A DNA stretch of 64,000 bases from Blastococcus atacamensis. Lineage in GTDB: Bacteria; Actinomycetota; Actinomycetes; Mycobacteriales; Geodermatophilaceae. The position numbers were made by a program, and so were the translations under genes. This document shows positions 34,458 to 43,574 of this stretch, piece by piece (within the stretch, counting starts at the first letter, position 1; each line of letters opens with the position of its first letter). The stretch covers positions 1-64,000 of the forward strand of contig NZ_POQU01000007.1 of NCBI RefSeq assembly GCF_002938425.1, read 5' to 3'. Below the pieces are notes generated by a model, which saw only the letters and a list, made by a program, of their open reading frames with translations, was not told the origin of the DNA and made no database searches.

Positions 34458-35531
34458 TTGGTTCGGAAGAGTCTGCAGGAGCGTCAGTTGTCCTTTCGCG
34501 GAAGCACGGCAGCGAAGGTGCGGCCCCATGGTCGCGCCTCCTCCGACGCTGACGCGAGGTCATCGGACTCCCCTTCTGCGCGGCAACGGCAGCACCTCCT
34601 CACCGGCCTGCTGCTGCTCGGCTTCTGCGCCGCACTCGTGACCCTGGCCGACGTCGCCCTGGCCGACCCCGGCGAGCGCGGCCGGCCCGCCACGCCGGCA
34701 TCGCAGGAGCAGCCCGCCGGTGCACCAGAGCACGTCGCGCCTCGCACCGGGGTCGCACCCCCGCCGGCGAGCGCAGTCCCGGCCGTGACGCCGGCGGGAG
34801 GAGACGCGGCCACCGGCGCCGGCGCGGCCCCCTCCAACGAACTGCCGGCCGCTGCAACCGAGCCCGCGCGAGGGCCGAGCCCGGTGGTGCCCGCTCCGGC
34901 GACCGGTGTCACCGGCGCCGTGACCGAGGCCGACGTCGTCGAGACAGAGCCGGCCATCGTGCACGCGCCGGATCCATCCGCTGCGGCGCTGGCAGGCGGC
35001 GACGGCGCTCCAGAGGCCGTGCTCGACGGCGAAACGGCCGCCGACGCGGCGGTTCCCGTCACCGCGCCCGTCACGACCGCGCCCGCCACGACCGAGCCTG
35101 CGGCCGCCACAGCTCTCGTCCGTGAGCAGGATCCGGATGTCACCGGCACCGGGGCGCAGCCCTCGCCGGCTGCCACGGCTCAGCCCACCGGCACGGGGAG
35201 CGAGCCGATCGCCGCCACCGCGCACGCCCAGCCGCGCCTGCTGCCGATCGACGTGCCGGTGCGTCCTGCCGCGCCGCCCGGGCCCGCAGGATTGCCGTAC
35301 GCGCCCCCCGCCCCGGCAGTTCCTGCGCCGGCGTCACCGCCGTCCGCGGCGTCGGCCTGCGGTAGCGTCCTCCTCGGGCACGGTCAGAGCGAGCCCCATC
35401 CGGATCCCTCGCTCGCCGGCCTGCACGCAGGCCTCCCGGCGTCCATCGTCGGCTCATCGGCCCGTGCCGGCCTCGGCTTCGTCCCTGCCGTCGTCGGCGG
35501 CGCCGCCGACTCGGGGGCCACACCCGACTGA
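34458..35531 (+). CDS. Secreted or anchored Ala/Pro/Thr-rich protein of unknown function
   Basis: A 357-residue protein. After a ~50-residue basic/polar N-terminus there is one hydrophobic helix (LLTGLLLLGFCAALVTLADVALA), then ~230 residues of low-complexity Ala/Pro/Thr/Glu sequence resembling a wall-spanning or mucin-like linker. It ends in a ~60-residue less biased tail containing the only later Cys (SACGSVLLGHGQSEPH). No catalytic domain is seen. TTG 34458 is chosen because GCAGGAGAACTC gives an excellent ribosome site; TTG 34488 and GTG 34518 also occur. It lies just before an initiating sugar transferase and may be a surface structural protein. Confidence 0.6.
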   Translation: MVRKSLQERQLSFRGSTAAKVRPHGRASSDADARSSDSPSARQRQHLLTGLLLLGFCAALVTLADVALADPGERGRPATPASQEQPAGAPEHVAPRTGVAPPPASAVPAVTPAGGDAATGAGAAPSNELPAAATEPARGPSPVVPAPATGVTGAVTEADVVETEPAIVHAPDPSAAALAGGDGAPEAVLDGETAADAAVPVTAPVTTAPATTEPAAATALVREQDPDVTGTGAQPSPAATAQPTGTGSEPIAATAHAQPRLLPIDVPVRPAAPPGPAGLPYAPPAPAVPAPASPPSAASACGSVLLGHGQSEPHPDPSLAGLHAGLPASIVGSSARAGLGFVPAVVGGAADSGATPD

Positions 35532-35669
35532 CGCCGGTCGTGCTGCGCCCAGTCATGGCACATGCACCACCCGCCGCTCCGGACCACCGGGGCCGCCTCG
35601 GGGATCTCGTCGATCCCTCTTCGCTCCCGGTCCGCTCCCGGGCCCCGTGCTTCACCGAGGACCTGCTCC

Positions 35670-37175
35670 ATGACCAGTGACGCCATCCGCTCCCAGCACA
35701 CCGTCCCCGGTGCGTATCCCGGATCCGACCGGCCGAATGCGGCCGACCGGCTGCGCGGTGCGGGCACCGTGGCCCGCCGTGCGTGGCGCGGCCCGTTCGT
35801 CAGACGCCTCGTCCTGTGGGACGCCCTCTGCGCGTCCGCGGCCGCGGGGGTGGGGCTGCTCGCCCGCTTCGGCCCGACCGAGGGCGGGATCTCCACCGCG
35901 TCGTTGGTCATCGCGGTGACGCTGCCGGCCGTCTGGGTCTTCTCGATGCTGGTTGCTGCCAGCTACGAGAGCCGGTTCCTGTGGGAGGGACCTGAGGAGT
36001 TCCGCCGGGTTTTCTTCGCCGCCGCGCTGCTGCTCGCCCTCGTGGGCACGGTGTCGTGGGGGCTCGAGCTCGAGGTGGCCCGCGGCTTCGTCGTCGTCGC
36101 CCTCCCACTGGCAACCCTCCTGACGCTCGCGAGCCGTCAGGCCCACCGGTGGTGGCTGCGCCGCCAGCGGGTGCACGGCAGGTTCCAGCAGACGACGTTG
36201 CTCGTCGGGCACCGGAACGGGGTCGTGGCGATGCGAGAGCAGCTGCACCGCGACGTGAGCCACGGGTACCGCGTGATCGGCTGCTGCCTGCCGTCCGCCT
36301 CGGGCGCGCGGGAGACGTTCGACGGGCTGCCGGTGCTGGGCGGACCCGAGGACGTGATCGAGGTGGTCCGCCGCTACGAGGTGGACACGGTGGCGGTACT
36401 GCCCTCACCCGAACTGGACGGCTCGGCGCTGCGCCGGCTGGGCTGGGAGCTGGAGAAGACCCGGGCCGACCTGCTCCTCGCCCCGTCGGTGTCCGAGGTC
36501 GCCGGTCCCCGCATCCGCGTGCGACCTGTGTGCGGGCTGTCGCTCCTGCACATGGAGCGCCCGGAACTACGAGGGATGCGGCGGCTGGTCAAGGAGTCGT
36601 TCGACCGCACCTCTGCCGCTCTGCTCCTCGTCGTGCTGGCGCCTCTCCTCGTGGCGGCGGCCCTCGCCGTCAAGCTCGACAGCTCCGGCCCGGTCTTCTT
36701 CCGCCAGGAACGGGTGGGCCGCGACGGACGCCGGTTCGCGATGCTCAAGTTCCGGAGCATGCGGCCCGACGCCGAGCGCCTCGTCGCCCGGCTGGCCCCG
36801 ATGAGCGACGGCAACGGGGTGCTGTTCAAGATGCGGCACGATCCCCGGGTCACCCGGGTGGGCAGGATCCTGCGGCGCTACTCCGTGGACGAACTGCCGC
36901 AACTGCTCAACATCCTCAAGGGGGACATGTCCCTCGTCGGGCCCCGACCGCCGCTGCCGTCGGAGGTCGAGCGGTTCGGTGTGGAGATGAACCGCCGGCT
37001 GGTGGTCAAGCCGGGGCTGACGGGGCTGTGGCAGGTCAGCGGCCGGTCGAACCTGTCCTGGGACGACTCGGTGCGCCTGGACGTCCACTACGTGGACAAC
37101 TGGTCGCTGCTGATGGACCTGACCATCCTGTGGCGGACAGTAGGCGCCGTCCTGAAGGGCGACGGCGCCTACTGA
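35670..37175 (+). CDS. Undecaprenyl-phosphate sugar phosphotransferase (CpsE/WbaP-like), copy 1
   Basis: A 501-residue initiating glycosyltransferase that puts the first sugar-phosphate of a repeat unit on undecaprenyl phosphate. It has four N-terminal helices, a CoA-binding-like central domain (VGHRNGVVAM), a fifth helix near residue 315, then the catalytic domain with LKFRSM, DELPQLLNILKGDMSLVGPRPP and KPGLTGLWQVSGRS. ATG 35670 is preceded by CGAGGACC. Unlike the two paralogues at 41871 and 57222 it has no kinase gene beside it. It is convergent with a secreted beta-helix gene. Confidence 0.9.
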   Translation: MTSDAIRSQHTVPGAYPGSDRPNAADRLRGAGTVARRAWRGPFVRRLVLWDALCASAAAGVGLLARFGPTEGGISTASLVIAVTLPAVWVFSMLVAASYESRFLWEGPEEFRRVFFAAALLLALVGTVSWGLELEVARGFVVVALPLATLLTLASRQAHRWWLRRQRVHGRFQQTTLLVGHRNGVVAMREQLHRDVSHGYRVIGCCLPSASGARETFDGLPVLGGPEDVIEVVRRYEVDTVAVLPSPELDGSALRRLGWELEKTRADLLLAPSVSEVAGPRIRVRPVCGLSLLHMERPELRGMRRLVKESFDRTSAALLLVVLAPLLVAAALAVKLDSSGPVFFRQERVGRDGRRFAMLKFRSMRPDAERLVARLAPMSDGNGVLFKMRHDPRVTRVGRILRRYSVDELPQLLNILKGDMSLVGPRPPLPSEVERFGVEMNRRLVVKPGLTGLWQVSGRSNLSWDDSVRLDVHYVDNWSLLMDLTILWRTVGAVLKGDGAY

Positions 37176-37190
37176 GCCGACCCGCTCAGC

Positions 37191-38513
37191 TCACCGGTAA
37201 CCCGGCGAGGTGTAGCCCCGCCCGACGGAACCCGCCGGGACGAAATCCCCCGTCGCCGGCCGCCCTTCGCGGACGCCTCCGGCCACCTTCGGCGCTGACG
37301 GCCACGAGGCGACCCCGTCCTTGATGACCGCCGGGCAGCTTCGGTCGTCGCTCTGCGGCCACACGCTGGTGCCGAACGACCGGCCCGCACGGCCGGCGAT
37401 GTAGACGTTGTCGAGCGCCAACGGATAGCTACCGACACCGCATTCGATCCTGATGAACTGTCCCCCGCGGTCGATCGGGGTGACCTCGGAACTGCCGACG
37501 TTCGCGTTCCTGATCGTGCCGCGTCCGATGGCTCCGAGGTCACGTCGCACCTGGATGCCCTGGTAGTTCGTCGAGCCGGTCAGGCGGTCGATGCGGAACT
37601 CCCGCACACCGCCCCAGGGCTGGAAGACATCGGCGTGGTTGACCGAGTAGGTGCCGCGCAGGGCCTCCATGCGCACGTTCTGGATCTGCACGACGGCGTC
37701 CGGCGCGTTCACCGCGATGCCGTCGGCCTGGGAGCCGTCGACCGCGCCGTTGATGAGGACGCCCTCGATGTGCACGGTCCCGGTGCACTTGTGGATGTAG
37801 ATGGCGCGCTGGTCGTTCCCGTCGATCCGCGCGGTCGGGAGGACGTCGATCTGCCCGCCCATGATGACGGCGTTGCGACAGTTGGCGATGATGAACGGCG
37901 CGACCGGGCGGGACGGGTCCAGCTCGATGCGGACGTCCCCACCCCGGGCGCCCACCGTGGTGACGGAGGTCGTCGACGTGATGCGGGTGACCGGGTAGTT
38001 CTTCCAGCCGGCCGGCGGCGCCCAGCTGAGCGCTCCAGCGGCGGCAGCGGTCGCCGGCGTCGTGGCGGCGGTGGTGCCACTTCCGGGGGTGACGGGAGGG
38101 CTGCTGCTCTGCCGGGCAGCAGGGGCGGCCGGCTTGGTCGGGGCAGCCGGGGCGGCCTCGTCCTCCGCCTCGGCGGCCAGGCCCTGCGCCCGGGCGCCCG
38201 CCTGGGCACGGGCTCCGGCCGCGTTGGCCGCCTGCTCCTCCTCCGGCTCGATCGCGGAACCGGTCGCCGGGCCTGCGGCGCCGGGCGCCTCCTCGCCGGA
38301 CGAACCGGCGACGCCGGTCTGGCTGCCCTTGCCGGCACCTGCGGCGGAGCTGTCGGCGACGCCGGCCTGCTGGCTCGCGACCACCCCGGCCTTCTCGCCA
38401 GGCACGACCTGGTGCATCGAGAACACGAGCACGAGGAACGCGATCAGCCGTTGCACCCACGAGCGGCCACGACGGCCACTACTCCACCACTGTCTGCTAC
38501 CGGTTCGTGACAC
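37191..38513 (-). CDS. Secreted right-handed beta-helix protein
   Basis: A 440-residue protein with a signal sequence (VQRLIAFLVLVFSMHQVVPGEKA) and a ~110-residue low-complexity Ala/Glu/Gln linker. From residue ~160 a beta-helix region has the spaced repeats FIIANCRNAVIMGGQIDV, IYIHKCTGTVHIEGVLING and VNAPDAVVQIQNVRMEA, like pectate-lyase or polysaccharide-lyase folds. VNHADVFQPWGG recalls secreted actinobacterial proteins found in polysaccharide loci. Catalytic residues cannot be assigned. It may bind or cut the exported polymer. Start GTG 38513; the 149-base upstream region holds a TACGTA palindrome. Confidence 0.7.
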   Translation of the reverse strand: MSRTGSRQWWSSGRRGRSWVQRLIAFLVLVFSMHQVVPGEKAGVVASQQAGVADSSAAGAGKGSQTGVAGSSGEEAPGAAGPATGSAIEPEEEQAANAAGARAQAGARAQGLAAEAEDEAAPAAPTKPAAPAARQSSSPPVTPGSGTTAATTPATAAAAGALSWAPPAGWKNYPVTRITSTTSVTTVGARGGDVRIELDPSRPVAPFIIANCRNAVIMGGQIDVLPTARIDGNDQRAIYIHKCTGTVHIEGVLINGAVDGSQADGIAVNAPDAVVQIQNVRMEALRGTYSVNHADVFQPWGGVREFRIDRLTGSTNYQGIQVRRDLGAIGRGTIRNANVGSSEVTPIDRGGQFIRIECGVGSYPLALDNVYIAGRAGRSFGTSVWPQSDDRSCPAVIKDGVASWPSAPKVAGGVREGRPATGDFVPAGSVGRGYTSPGYR

Positions 38514-38533
38514 AAACCGACGGTAGCATCACG

Positions 38534-38543
38534 GTTACGTAAC
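38534..38543. promoter_or_regulatory. GTTACGTAAC palindrome upstream of the beta-helix gene
   Basis: A 10-bp perfect palindrome 21 bases before GTG 38513. On the minus strand it is part of TGCGTTACGTA, an 11-mer that recurs exactly at 54171. AT-rich for this genome, so it may be a promoter or operator element. Confidence 0.4.
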
Positions 38544-38662
38544 GCAAGGACCATTCGACTCAACGTTTCCCTGCGGCGGACGGGTGGGTGCGGCTCGCCC
38601 GGTCGGTTCCAGCAGCTCAGGGCGGGAATGGACAGTGAGCCGCCAGGACGCCACGCCCGGTG

Positions 38663-39430
38663 TCATTTCTCGGCGCCGGCCCCGCGCCGGCCGAGAAGGC
38701 CGAACGGTCGCATGCGACGGCGCGGCTCCGGCCGGCGATCACCGGCCGGGCCGTCATCGGGGAGCGGGTCGGTGCGGGCCTCGTGCAGGAAGGAGGCGGT
38801 GACCGAGGCGGCGGTCGAGGAGTCGAGCCCAGGGTGCTCCGCGATCAGCCCGCCCAGCACCCGGAGCAGCGCCTCGGCCACGACCTGCCCCACTTCCTGA
38901 TGAGCTTCGATCGGTCGGCCCATCGGGTCGGCGATGTCGTCGTCGTCCCCGCCGCTGCGCCGGCCGCGTGCCGCCGCCAGGGCGGCGACCAGTGCGCGTG
39001 CCCGACTCCCGAAGTTCTCCCCCATCGGGCGCTCGCCGTCGACGACATCGAGCAGGGCCGCCGCCTCCCGCAGGGTGAACGTGCGTGACAGCGCACGCGG
39101 AACGAGTTCGAGCACCGTCCGACGGTGCTCGCGCGTGAGAGTGAGCACGAGGTCGGCCTCGGCGACCATGCCCGCCTCGAGCTGCCGGGCCGTGAATCCG
39201 GCGGGTTTCCCACCCAGGCCCTCCAGGACCAGCGCGGTGTCGGGATGCATCCCCGAGCCGCTGCGGGCTCGCGTGCCGGCGCTGGACAGGCGCATGTCGC
39301 CCGCCGCCGTCCCGAGGACCTCGTGCAGATAGGCACGCCCGAGCCGCTCCCCGAGGGCGGATCGGCAGATGTTGCCCGTGCACACCAGCAGAACGGTGAA
39401 GGGGGTTGTCGAGATCTCTCGTTCGGGCAC
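38663..39430 (-). CDS. Low-molecular-weight protein-tyrosine phosphatase (Wzb-like), copy 1
   Basis: A 255-residue phosphatase. The P-loop LLVCTGNICRSAL carries the catalytic C-x5-R, and the general acid Asp is in DIADPMGRP. It is longer than typical Wzb/Etp (~150): an insert around residues 120-150 and a ~70-residue tail ending in a basic Arg cluster. It should dephosphorylate the tyrosine tail of the BY-kinases at 43575 and/or 58935 and so set polymer length. GTG 39430. The paralogue at 56546 has the same layout with a shorter tail. Confidence 0.87.
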   Translation of the reverse strand: MPEREISTTPFTVLLVCTGNICRSALGERLGRAYLHEVLGTAAGDMRLSSAGTRARSGSGMHPDTALVLEGLGGKPAGFTARQLEAGMVAEADLVLTLTREHRRTVLELVPRALSRTFTLREAAALLDVVDGERPMGENFGSRARALVAALAAARGRRSGGDDDDIADPMGRPIEAHQEVGQVVAEALLRVLGGLIAEHPGLDSSTAASVTASFLHEARTDPLPDDGPAGDRRPEPRRRMRPFGLLGRRGAGAEK

Positions 39431-39603
39431 GGCTCGAGTGTGGCGGGCCGTGGGGGTTCCTCGACACCTCCGTGGGGGTGGACTCCTCCCAATGGATGGC
39501 GCGGACTAGGCGCGAGGCAACATTCATGGAACATTGACGTTTCGAGTGTGCGCCCGGGGCCACCCATTTTCCGACACGCCCGCTACCGCGAGAAGGACCG
39601 ACG

Positions 39604-40509
39604 ATGCCCCGGAGCGGGATGAACACGACTCTCCGCGAGTCCCTCCGACCCGTGCACCGCACGATCGCCAGCCTGCTTCCCCTGCCCGCCAGACGGCGCT
39701 ATCTCTATCTGGCCGGCCACGGCCGACTGCCTCGCCTCCGTGAGCCACGCCTGTTCACGGAGAAGATCAATTGGCGGATCGTCCACGACCGCCGACCGGA
39801 ACTGGCGTGGACCTGCGACAAGCTCGCGATGAAGGACTACGCGATGGGTCTGCACCAGGAGACCGGCGTCGAGGTGCCCGAGACGCTGTGGTCGGGCGAC
39901 GACCTGGGCGCCGTGCTCGGCCGGACCTTCCACCGCCCGTGGGTGCTCAAGCCGAACCACCGGAGCGGCCTCGTCCGGTTCGGGCGCGCCTCCGAGCCGG
40001 TCGACGCGCAGCTGGTGGAGTCGACCAGGACATGGCTGCGCGACGACCAGAGCGTCCTGCTCGGCGAGTGGGCCTACAGCCAGGCGCGGAAGTTGTACGT
40101 GATCGAGGAGGACATCTCCGCAGGGGAGCCGCTGGACGACTACAAGTTCCTCGTGTTCGGCGGCAAGGTCGTCGTGATCCAGGTGGATCGCGGCAGGTTC
40201 ACGAGCGGCCACGCGCGCACCTTCTACACCCGCGACTGGCAGCCCGCTCCCGTCGCGGACATCGTGTCGATCGGCGAGCAGGTACCCGCGCCGGAAAACT
40301 TGGACGCCATGGTGCACGCGGCCGAAGCGCTCGGCGGCGCCTACGACTTCATGCGGATCGACCTCTACAGCACGCGGGGCAAGGTCTGGCTCGGTGAGCT
40401 CACGCCGTATCCCGCCGGCGGCACGATCCCGTTCGAACCGCGCCAGTTCGACCGCTACCTCGGTGAGCAGTGGACCCTGCCGAGTCTCAGCACCGTCTCG
40501 GGCCGGTGA
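39604..40509 (+). CDS. TupA-like ATP-grasp protein, copy 1
   Basis: A 301-residue ATP-grasp enzyme of the TupA type, named from teichuronopeptide synthesis in an alkaliphilic Bacillus, where it links an amino acid to a uronic acid. Family features are LFTEKINWRIVHDRRPEL, CDKLAMKDYA, WVLKPNH (ATP Lys), YKFLVFGGKVVVIQVD and FMRIDLYSTRGKVWLGELTPYPAGG (metal-binding acids). It may decorate a uronic-acid polymer, consistent with UDP-glucose dehydrogenase nearby. Start ATG 39604. A decayed tandem copy follows 95 bases downstream. Confidence 0.85.
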   Translation: MPRSGMNTTLRESLRPVHRTIASLLPLPARRRYLYLAGHGRLPRLREPRLFTEKINWRIVHDRRPELAWTCDKLAMKDYAMGLHQETGVEVPETLWSGDDLGAVLGRTFHRPWVLKPNHRSGLVRFGRASEPVDAQLVESTRTWLRDDQSVLLGEWAYSQARKLYVIEEDISAGEPLDDYKFLVFGGKVVVIQVDRGRFTSGHARTFYTRDWQPAPVADIVSIGEQVPAPENLDAMVHAAEALGGAYDFMRIDLYSTRGKVWLGELTPYPAGGTIPFEPRQFDRYLGEQWTLPSLSTVSGR

Positions 40510-40603
40510 TTCCCACCCCCACCGCACACGACGGGCCTAGGTCCGTCAGCGGACCTCCAGCCGTTCCCGCAAGCGCTGGGCATGCCGCGGAACAGCCGCG
40601 TCG

Positions 40604-40767
40604 CACCGCAAGGTCGGCGTGATCCAGGTGGACTCGGAGGACTTCGAGGACAGGTGTGGGCGGCCGAGGTGCTCGGTCGCCCCTTCGGTGTCATGCGCGT
40701 CGATCTCTACGACGTGCACGGCTCGATCTGGTTCGGCGAGGTCCCCCCGTACCCGGCCGGCGGCGAC
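40604..40767 (+). pseudogene. Decayed TupA-like gene fragment
   Basis: Two pieces of TupA-like coding sequence in different frames: RKVGVIQVD (from ~40607) and VLGRPFGVMRVDLYDVHGS followed by WFGEVPPYPAGG (to ~40767). They match the intact neighbour's GKVVVIQVD and LGGAYDFMRIDLYS / WLGELTPYPAGG. About 45 codons between them are deleted and the frame has shifted. The second piece is in frame with the following glycosyltransferase and runs into it without a stop. Confidence 0.8.
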
Positions 40768-40773
40768 CGCACC

Positions 40774-41877
40774 GTGATACGAGTACTCAACGTGGGACCG
40801 ACGGTCGACCAGCCGGGCGGGATGGCGTCCGTCGTGGCCGAGCTCGTCACCCAGAACGAACAGAGTGCCTCGCCCGTGGACCTTCGCGTCGTCGACTCCG
40901 GCGGAATCGGCTCGCCGCCGCGGCGCGGCGCTCGGTTCGCCCGTGTCCTGCTCGGCGCGGCCACCGCCCGCGTGGATGTCGCCCATCTCCACGTCGCCTC
41001 CCGCGGCAGCACCTGGCGGAAGGCGGCCGTCGCCCGGGCGTGCTCGCTGCGCCGGCTGCCCTACGGGATCCACCTGCACGGCGCCGGGTACGCCGCCTTC
41101 CTCTCCTCATCCGCACCGGCCCGGAAGCGCCTGGTCGAGCGCTTCTTCCACGGCGCCGCCTACGTCGTGGTCCTGGGCGAACCGTGGGCACGTCTCGTCG
41201 CCGACGAGCTCTCCGTCCCCCGGTCGAAGATCCATGTGGTCCACAACGGCGTCGCGGGTGGGGCCGCACCCGTCGTGCCCTGGCCCGCGGACCGCCGGAA
41301 GCGGGTGGTCTTTCTCGGCCAGATCGGCGCACGGAAGGGCGTGCCGGAGCTGTTGCAGGCCTTCGAGCAGCTCGACGCCGTCCCGGACGCCGAACTGGTG
41401 CTCGCCGGCCCTCCGTCCCCGTCGGAGCCGGACGTCGTCCGCCAGGTGGAGGAGGCCGCCCGCGCCCGACCGGGCCGGATCAGCTACGTGGGCGCGCTGT
41501 CCCGGGCCAGGTCCCAGGAGTTGCTGGGCGAGGCCTACGTCCTGGCGCTGCCCAGCCATGCGGAGGGGCTCCCGATGGTGGTGATCGAGGCCATGTCACA
41601 GGGCGTTCCGTGTGTGACGACGCCCGTGGGCGCCATGGAGGAAGCGGTCACCGACGGCGTGAACGGTCTTCTCGTCGAGCCGGGGAACACCGACGCCCTG
41701 GCCGAGCAGCTACGCCGGCTGCTGGACGACGAGCCGCTGCACGACGCGATGGCCCGCTCGGCCTACGACACCTGGATGCGAGGCTTCGACGCACGCTCCA
41801 TGTACGAGGACATCCGGGCGCTGTGGGTGCAGACGGCCGGTCGAGCGGTCGGCGGGAGCGGCAACCGCGCTCAGTAG
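40774..41877 (+). CDS. Family 4-type (GT-B) glycosyltransferase
   Basis: A 367-residue GT-B enzyme. The N-terminal acceptor domain starts at IRVLNVGPTVDQPGGMASVV, followed by AHLHVASRGSTWRK. The donor half has VFLGQIGARKGVPELL, LPSHAEGLPMVVIEAMSQGVPCVTT (E-x7-E retaining motif) and a C-terminal GF-DA region. It probably adds a sugar to the lipid-linked repeat. GTG 40774 is taken as the start since IRVLNVGP is the normal N-terminus. The frame is open back through a TupA remnant to ATG 40693, so a fusion product is possible. The stop overlaps the convergent sugar transferase by 7 bases. Confidence 0.8.
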   Translation: MIRVLNVGPTVDQPGGMASVVAELVTQNEQSASPVDLRVVDSGGIGSPPRRGARFARVLLGAATARVDVAHLHVASRGSTWRKAAVARACSLRRLPYGIHLHGAGYAAFLSSSAPARKRLVERFFHGAAYVVVLGEPWARLVADELSVPRSKIHVVHNGVAGGAAPVVPWPADRRKRVVFLGQIGARKGVPELLQAFEQLDAVPDAELVLAGPPSPSEPDVVRQVEEAARARPGRISYVGALSRARSQELLGEAYVLALPSHAEGLPMVVIEAMSQGVPCVTTPVGAMEEAVTDGVNGLLVEPGNTDALAEQLRRLLDDEPLHDAMARSAYDTWMRGFDARSMYEDIRALWVQTAGRAVGGSGNRAQ

Positions 41878-43481
41878 GCACCGCGACCGCGGACGACGGC
41901 CCCGACGGTCTTCCAGAGAATCATGAGGTCGAAGCTGAGCGACCAGTTCTCCACGTAGCGGACGTCGATGCGCACCGAATCGTCCCAGGAGAGATCCGAG
42001 CGCCCGCTGATCTGCCACAGACCGGTGATGCCCGGCTTCACCAGGAAGCGCCGGCGCATGTCGGCGCCGTAGCGCTCGGTCTCGCTCGGCAGCGGCGGCC
42101 GCGGACCGACCAGGCTCATGTCGCCGCGCAGCACGTTGAGCAACTGGGGCAGCTCGTCGAGGGAGTACCGGCGCAGTGCCCGGCCCACCCGGGTCACCCG
42201 CGGGTCGGCCTTGCTCTTGTAGAGCACCCCGTTGCCGTCGTTGGCGGCCGTGAGCACATCGGTCATCTGGTCGGCACGATGCACCATGCTCCGGAACTTG
42301 AGCATCGAGAAGGTCTGCCCGTCGCGGCCGACGCGCGTCTGCCGGAAGAGCACCGGCCCGCGGCTGGTGGTCTTGACCGCCAGCGCGATGCCGAGGAACA
42401 ACGGGAAGGTGAAGGCCAGCGCCAACGCTGCCAGACCGCCATCGACGGCGGCCTTGCCCAGCCGTCGCACGCCGCGCAGCTCGGGCCGCTCGACATGCAG
42501 CAGCGGCAGCCCGCACACCGGCCGGATGCCCACGCGCGGACCGACGAACTCGGTGACGGCGGGCGCGAGCAGCAGCTCGGCCTCGGTCGTCTCCAGTTCC
42601 CAGCCGAGCCGGCGCAGCGCCGCACCGTCCAGCTCGGGGCACGGCATGACCGCCACCGTGTCGACCTCGTACCGATGGACGACGTCGACCACCTCGTCGA
42701 TCGCGCCGAGCACGGGGAGACCCTGGAAGTCGGCGGAGCCGTCGACGTCACGCCCGCCCGGGAGACAGCAGCCGATCACCCGGTAACCGTGGTAGGCCGC
42801 CCGCTCCAGCTGGGCGTGCAGCGAGGCCACGGCGCCCCGATGCCCTACCACGACCGTCGTCTGCTGGAACGCGCCGTCGGTGCGGGCCCGGTGCAGCCGC
42901 TGCCTGCGCCAGTAGCGCTGCAGCAGGGTCAGCAGCGTCGCCAGCGGAATCGTGACGACGACGAAGCCCCTCGAGATATCCAGGTCCAGGCCCCACGCCA
43001 CCGCGGCCACGAGGGCGAACAGGAGCACGGCCGAGTCGAAGACGCGCCGGAACTCGTCGGGCCCCACCCAGAGGAAACGCTCCTCGTAGGTGCGCCCGAC
43101 GTGCATGGCGGCCAGCCAGAGGACGGGCAGGAGCACCGCGGCCCAGAGGGAGTCCGCAGTCGCACCCTCCGCGTAGGTGCCGAACCGGACGAAGTAGCCG
43201 ATGACCGACGCGAGGACGACGCAGACGGCATCGCCGAGGATGATGTCGCGGACGTAGGCCGACCGCCAGGCGCGACGGGCACTCGTCCCCTCACCGCGGA
43301 GGCGCCGGATGAGGGAGAGCCGGGAGCCGGTCCTGACGAGGCCGTCGGTGAAAACGCCCTCGCGCGAATGGATGGAGATCCTGCACCCCCGTGCATCAGG
43401 TCGTTGTTCCGGCGTCAGCAGCACTGGGCCCAGCGCGTCCAGAGCGCAGGGTGATGGGCGGCATTGCCCGAGCCACGTCAA
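41871..43481 (-). CDS. Undecaprenyl-phosphate sugar phosphotransferase (CpsE/WbaP-like), copy 2
   Basis: A ~536-residue initiating transferase. Four helices follow RRLRGEGTSARRAW (residue ~60), with a VGHRGAVAS nucleotide-like domain, a fifth helix, and the catalytic end with LKFRSM, DELPQLLNVLRGDMSLVGPRPP and KPGITGLWQISGRSD. Compared with the paralogue at 57222 the N-terminus is ~30 residues longer, so the true start may be GTG 43424 rather than GTG 43481; neither has a good ribosome site. It follows the BY-kinase gene by 93 bases and forms the end of the polymerase-GT-GT-kinase-transferase module. Confidence 0.88.
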   Translation of the reverse strand: MTWLGQCRPSPCALDALGPVLLTPEQRPDARGCRISIHSREGVFTDGLVRTGSRLSLIRRLRGEGTSARRAWRSAYVRDIILGDAVCVVLASVIGYFVRFGTYAEGATADSLWAAVLLPVLWLAAMHVGRTYEERFLWVGPDEFRRVFDSAVLLFALVAAVAWGLDLDISRGFVVVTIPLATLLTLLQRYWRRQRLHRARTDGAFQQTTVVVGHRGAVASLHAQLERAAYHGYRVIGCCLPGGRDVDGSADFQGLPVLGAIDEVVDVVHRYEVDTVAVMPCPELDGAALRRLGWELETTEAELLLAPAVTEFVGPRVGIRPVCGLPLLHVERPELRGVRRLGKAAVDGGLAALALAFTFPLFLGIALAVKTTSRGPVLFRQTRVGRDGQTFSMLKFRSMVHRADQMTDVLTAANDGNGVLYKSKADPRVTRVGRALRRYSLDELPQLLNVLRGDMSLVGPRPPLPSETERYGADMRRRFLVKPGITGLWQISGRSDLSWDDSVRIDVRYVENWSLSFDLMILWKTVGAVVRGRGAY

Positions 43482-43574
43482 CCCACAGTAACCACGCGGG
43501 TCAAAGACCTAACACGAAATCCGTCACAGTACGCAATGGCGACGGACGGTCACGCAGAGTCAGGAACCGGAATG

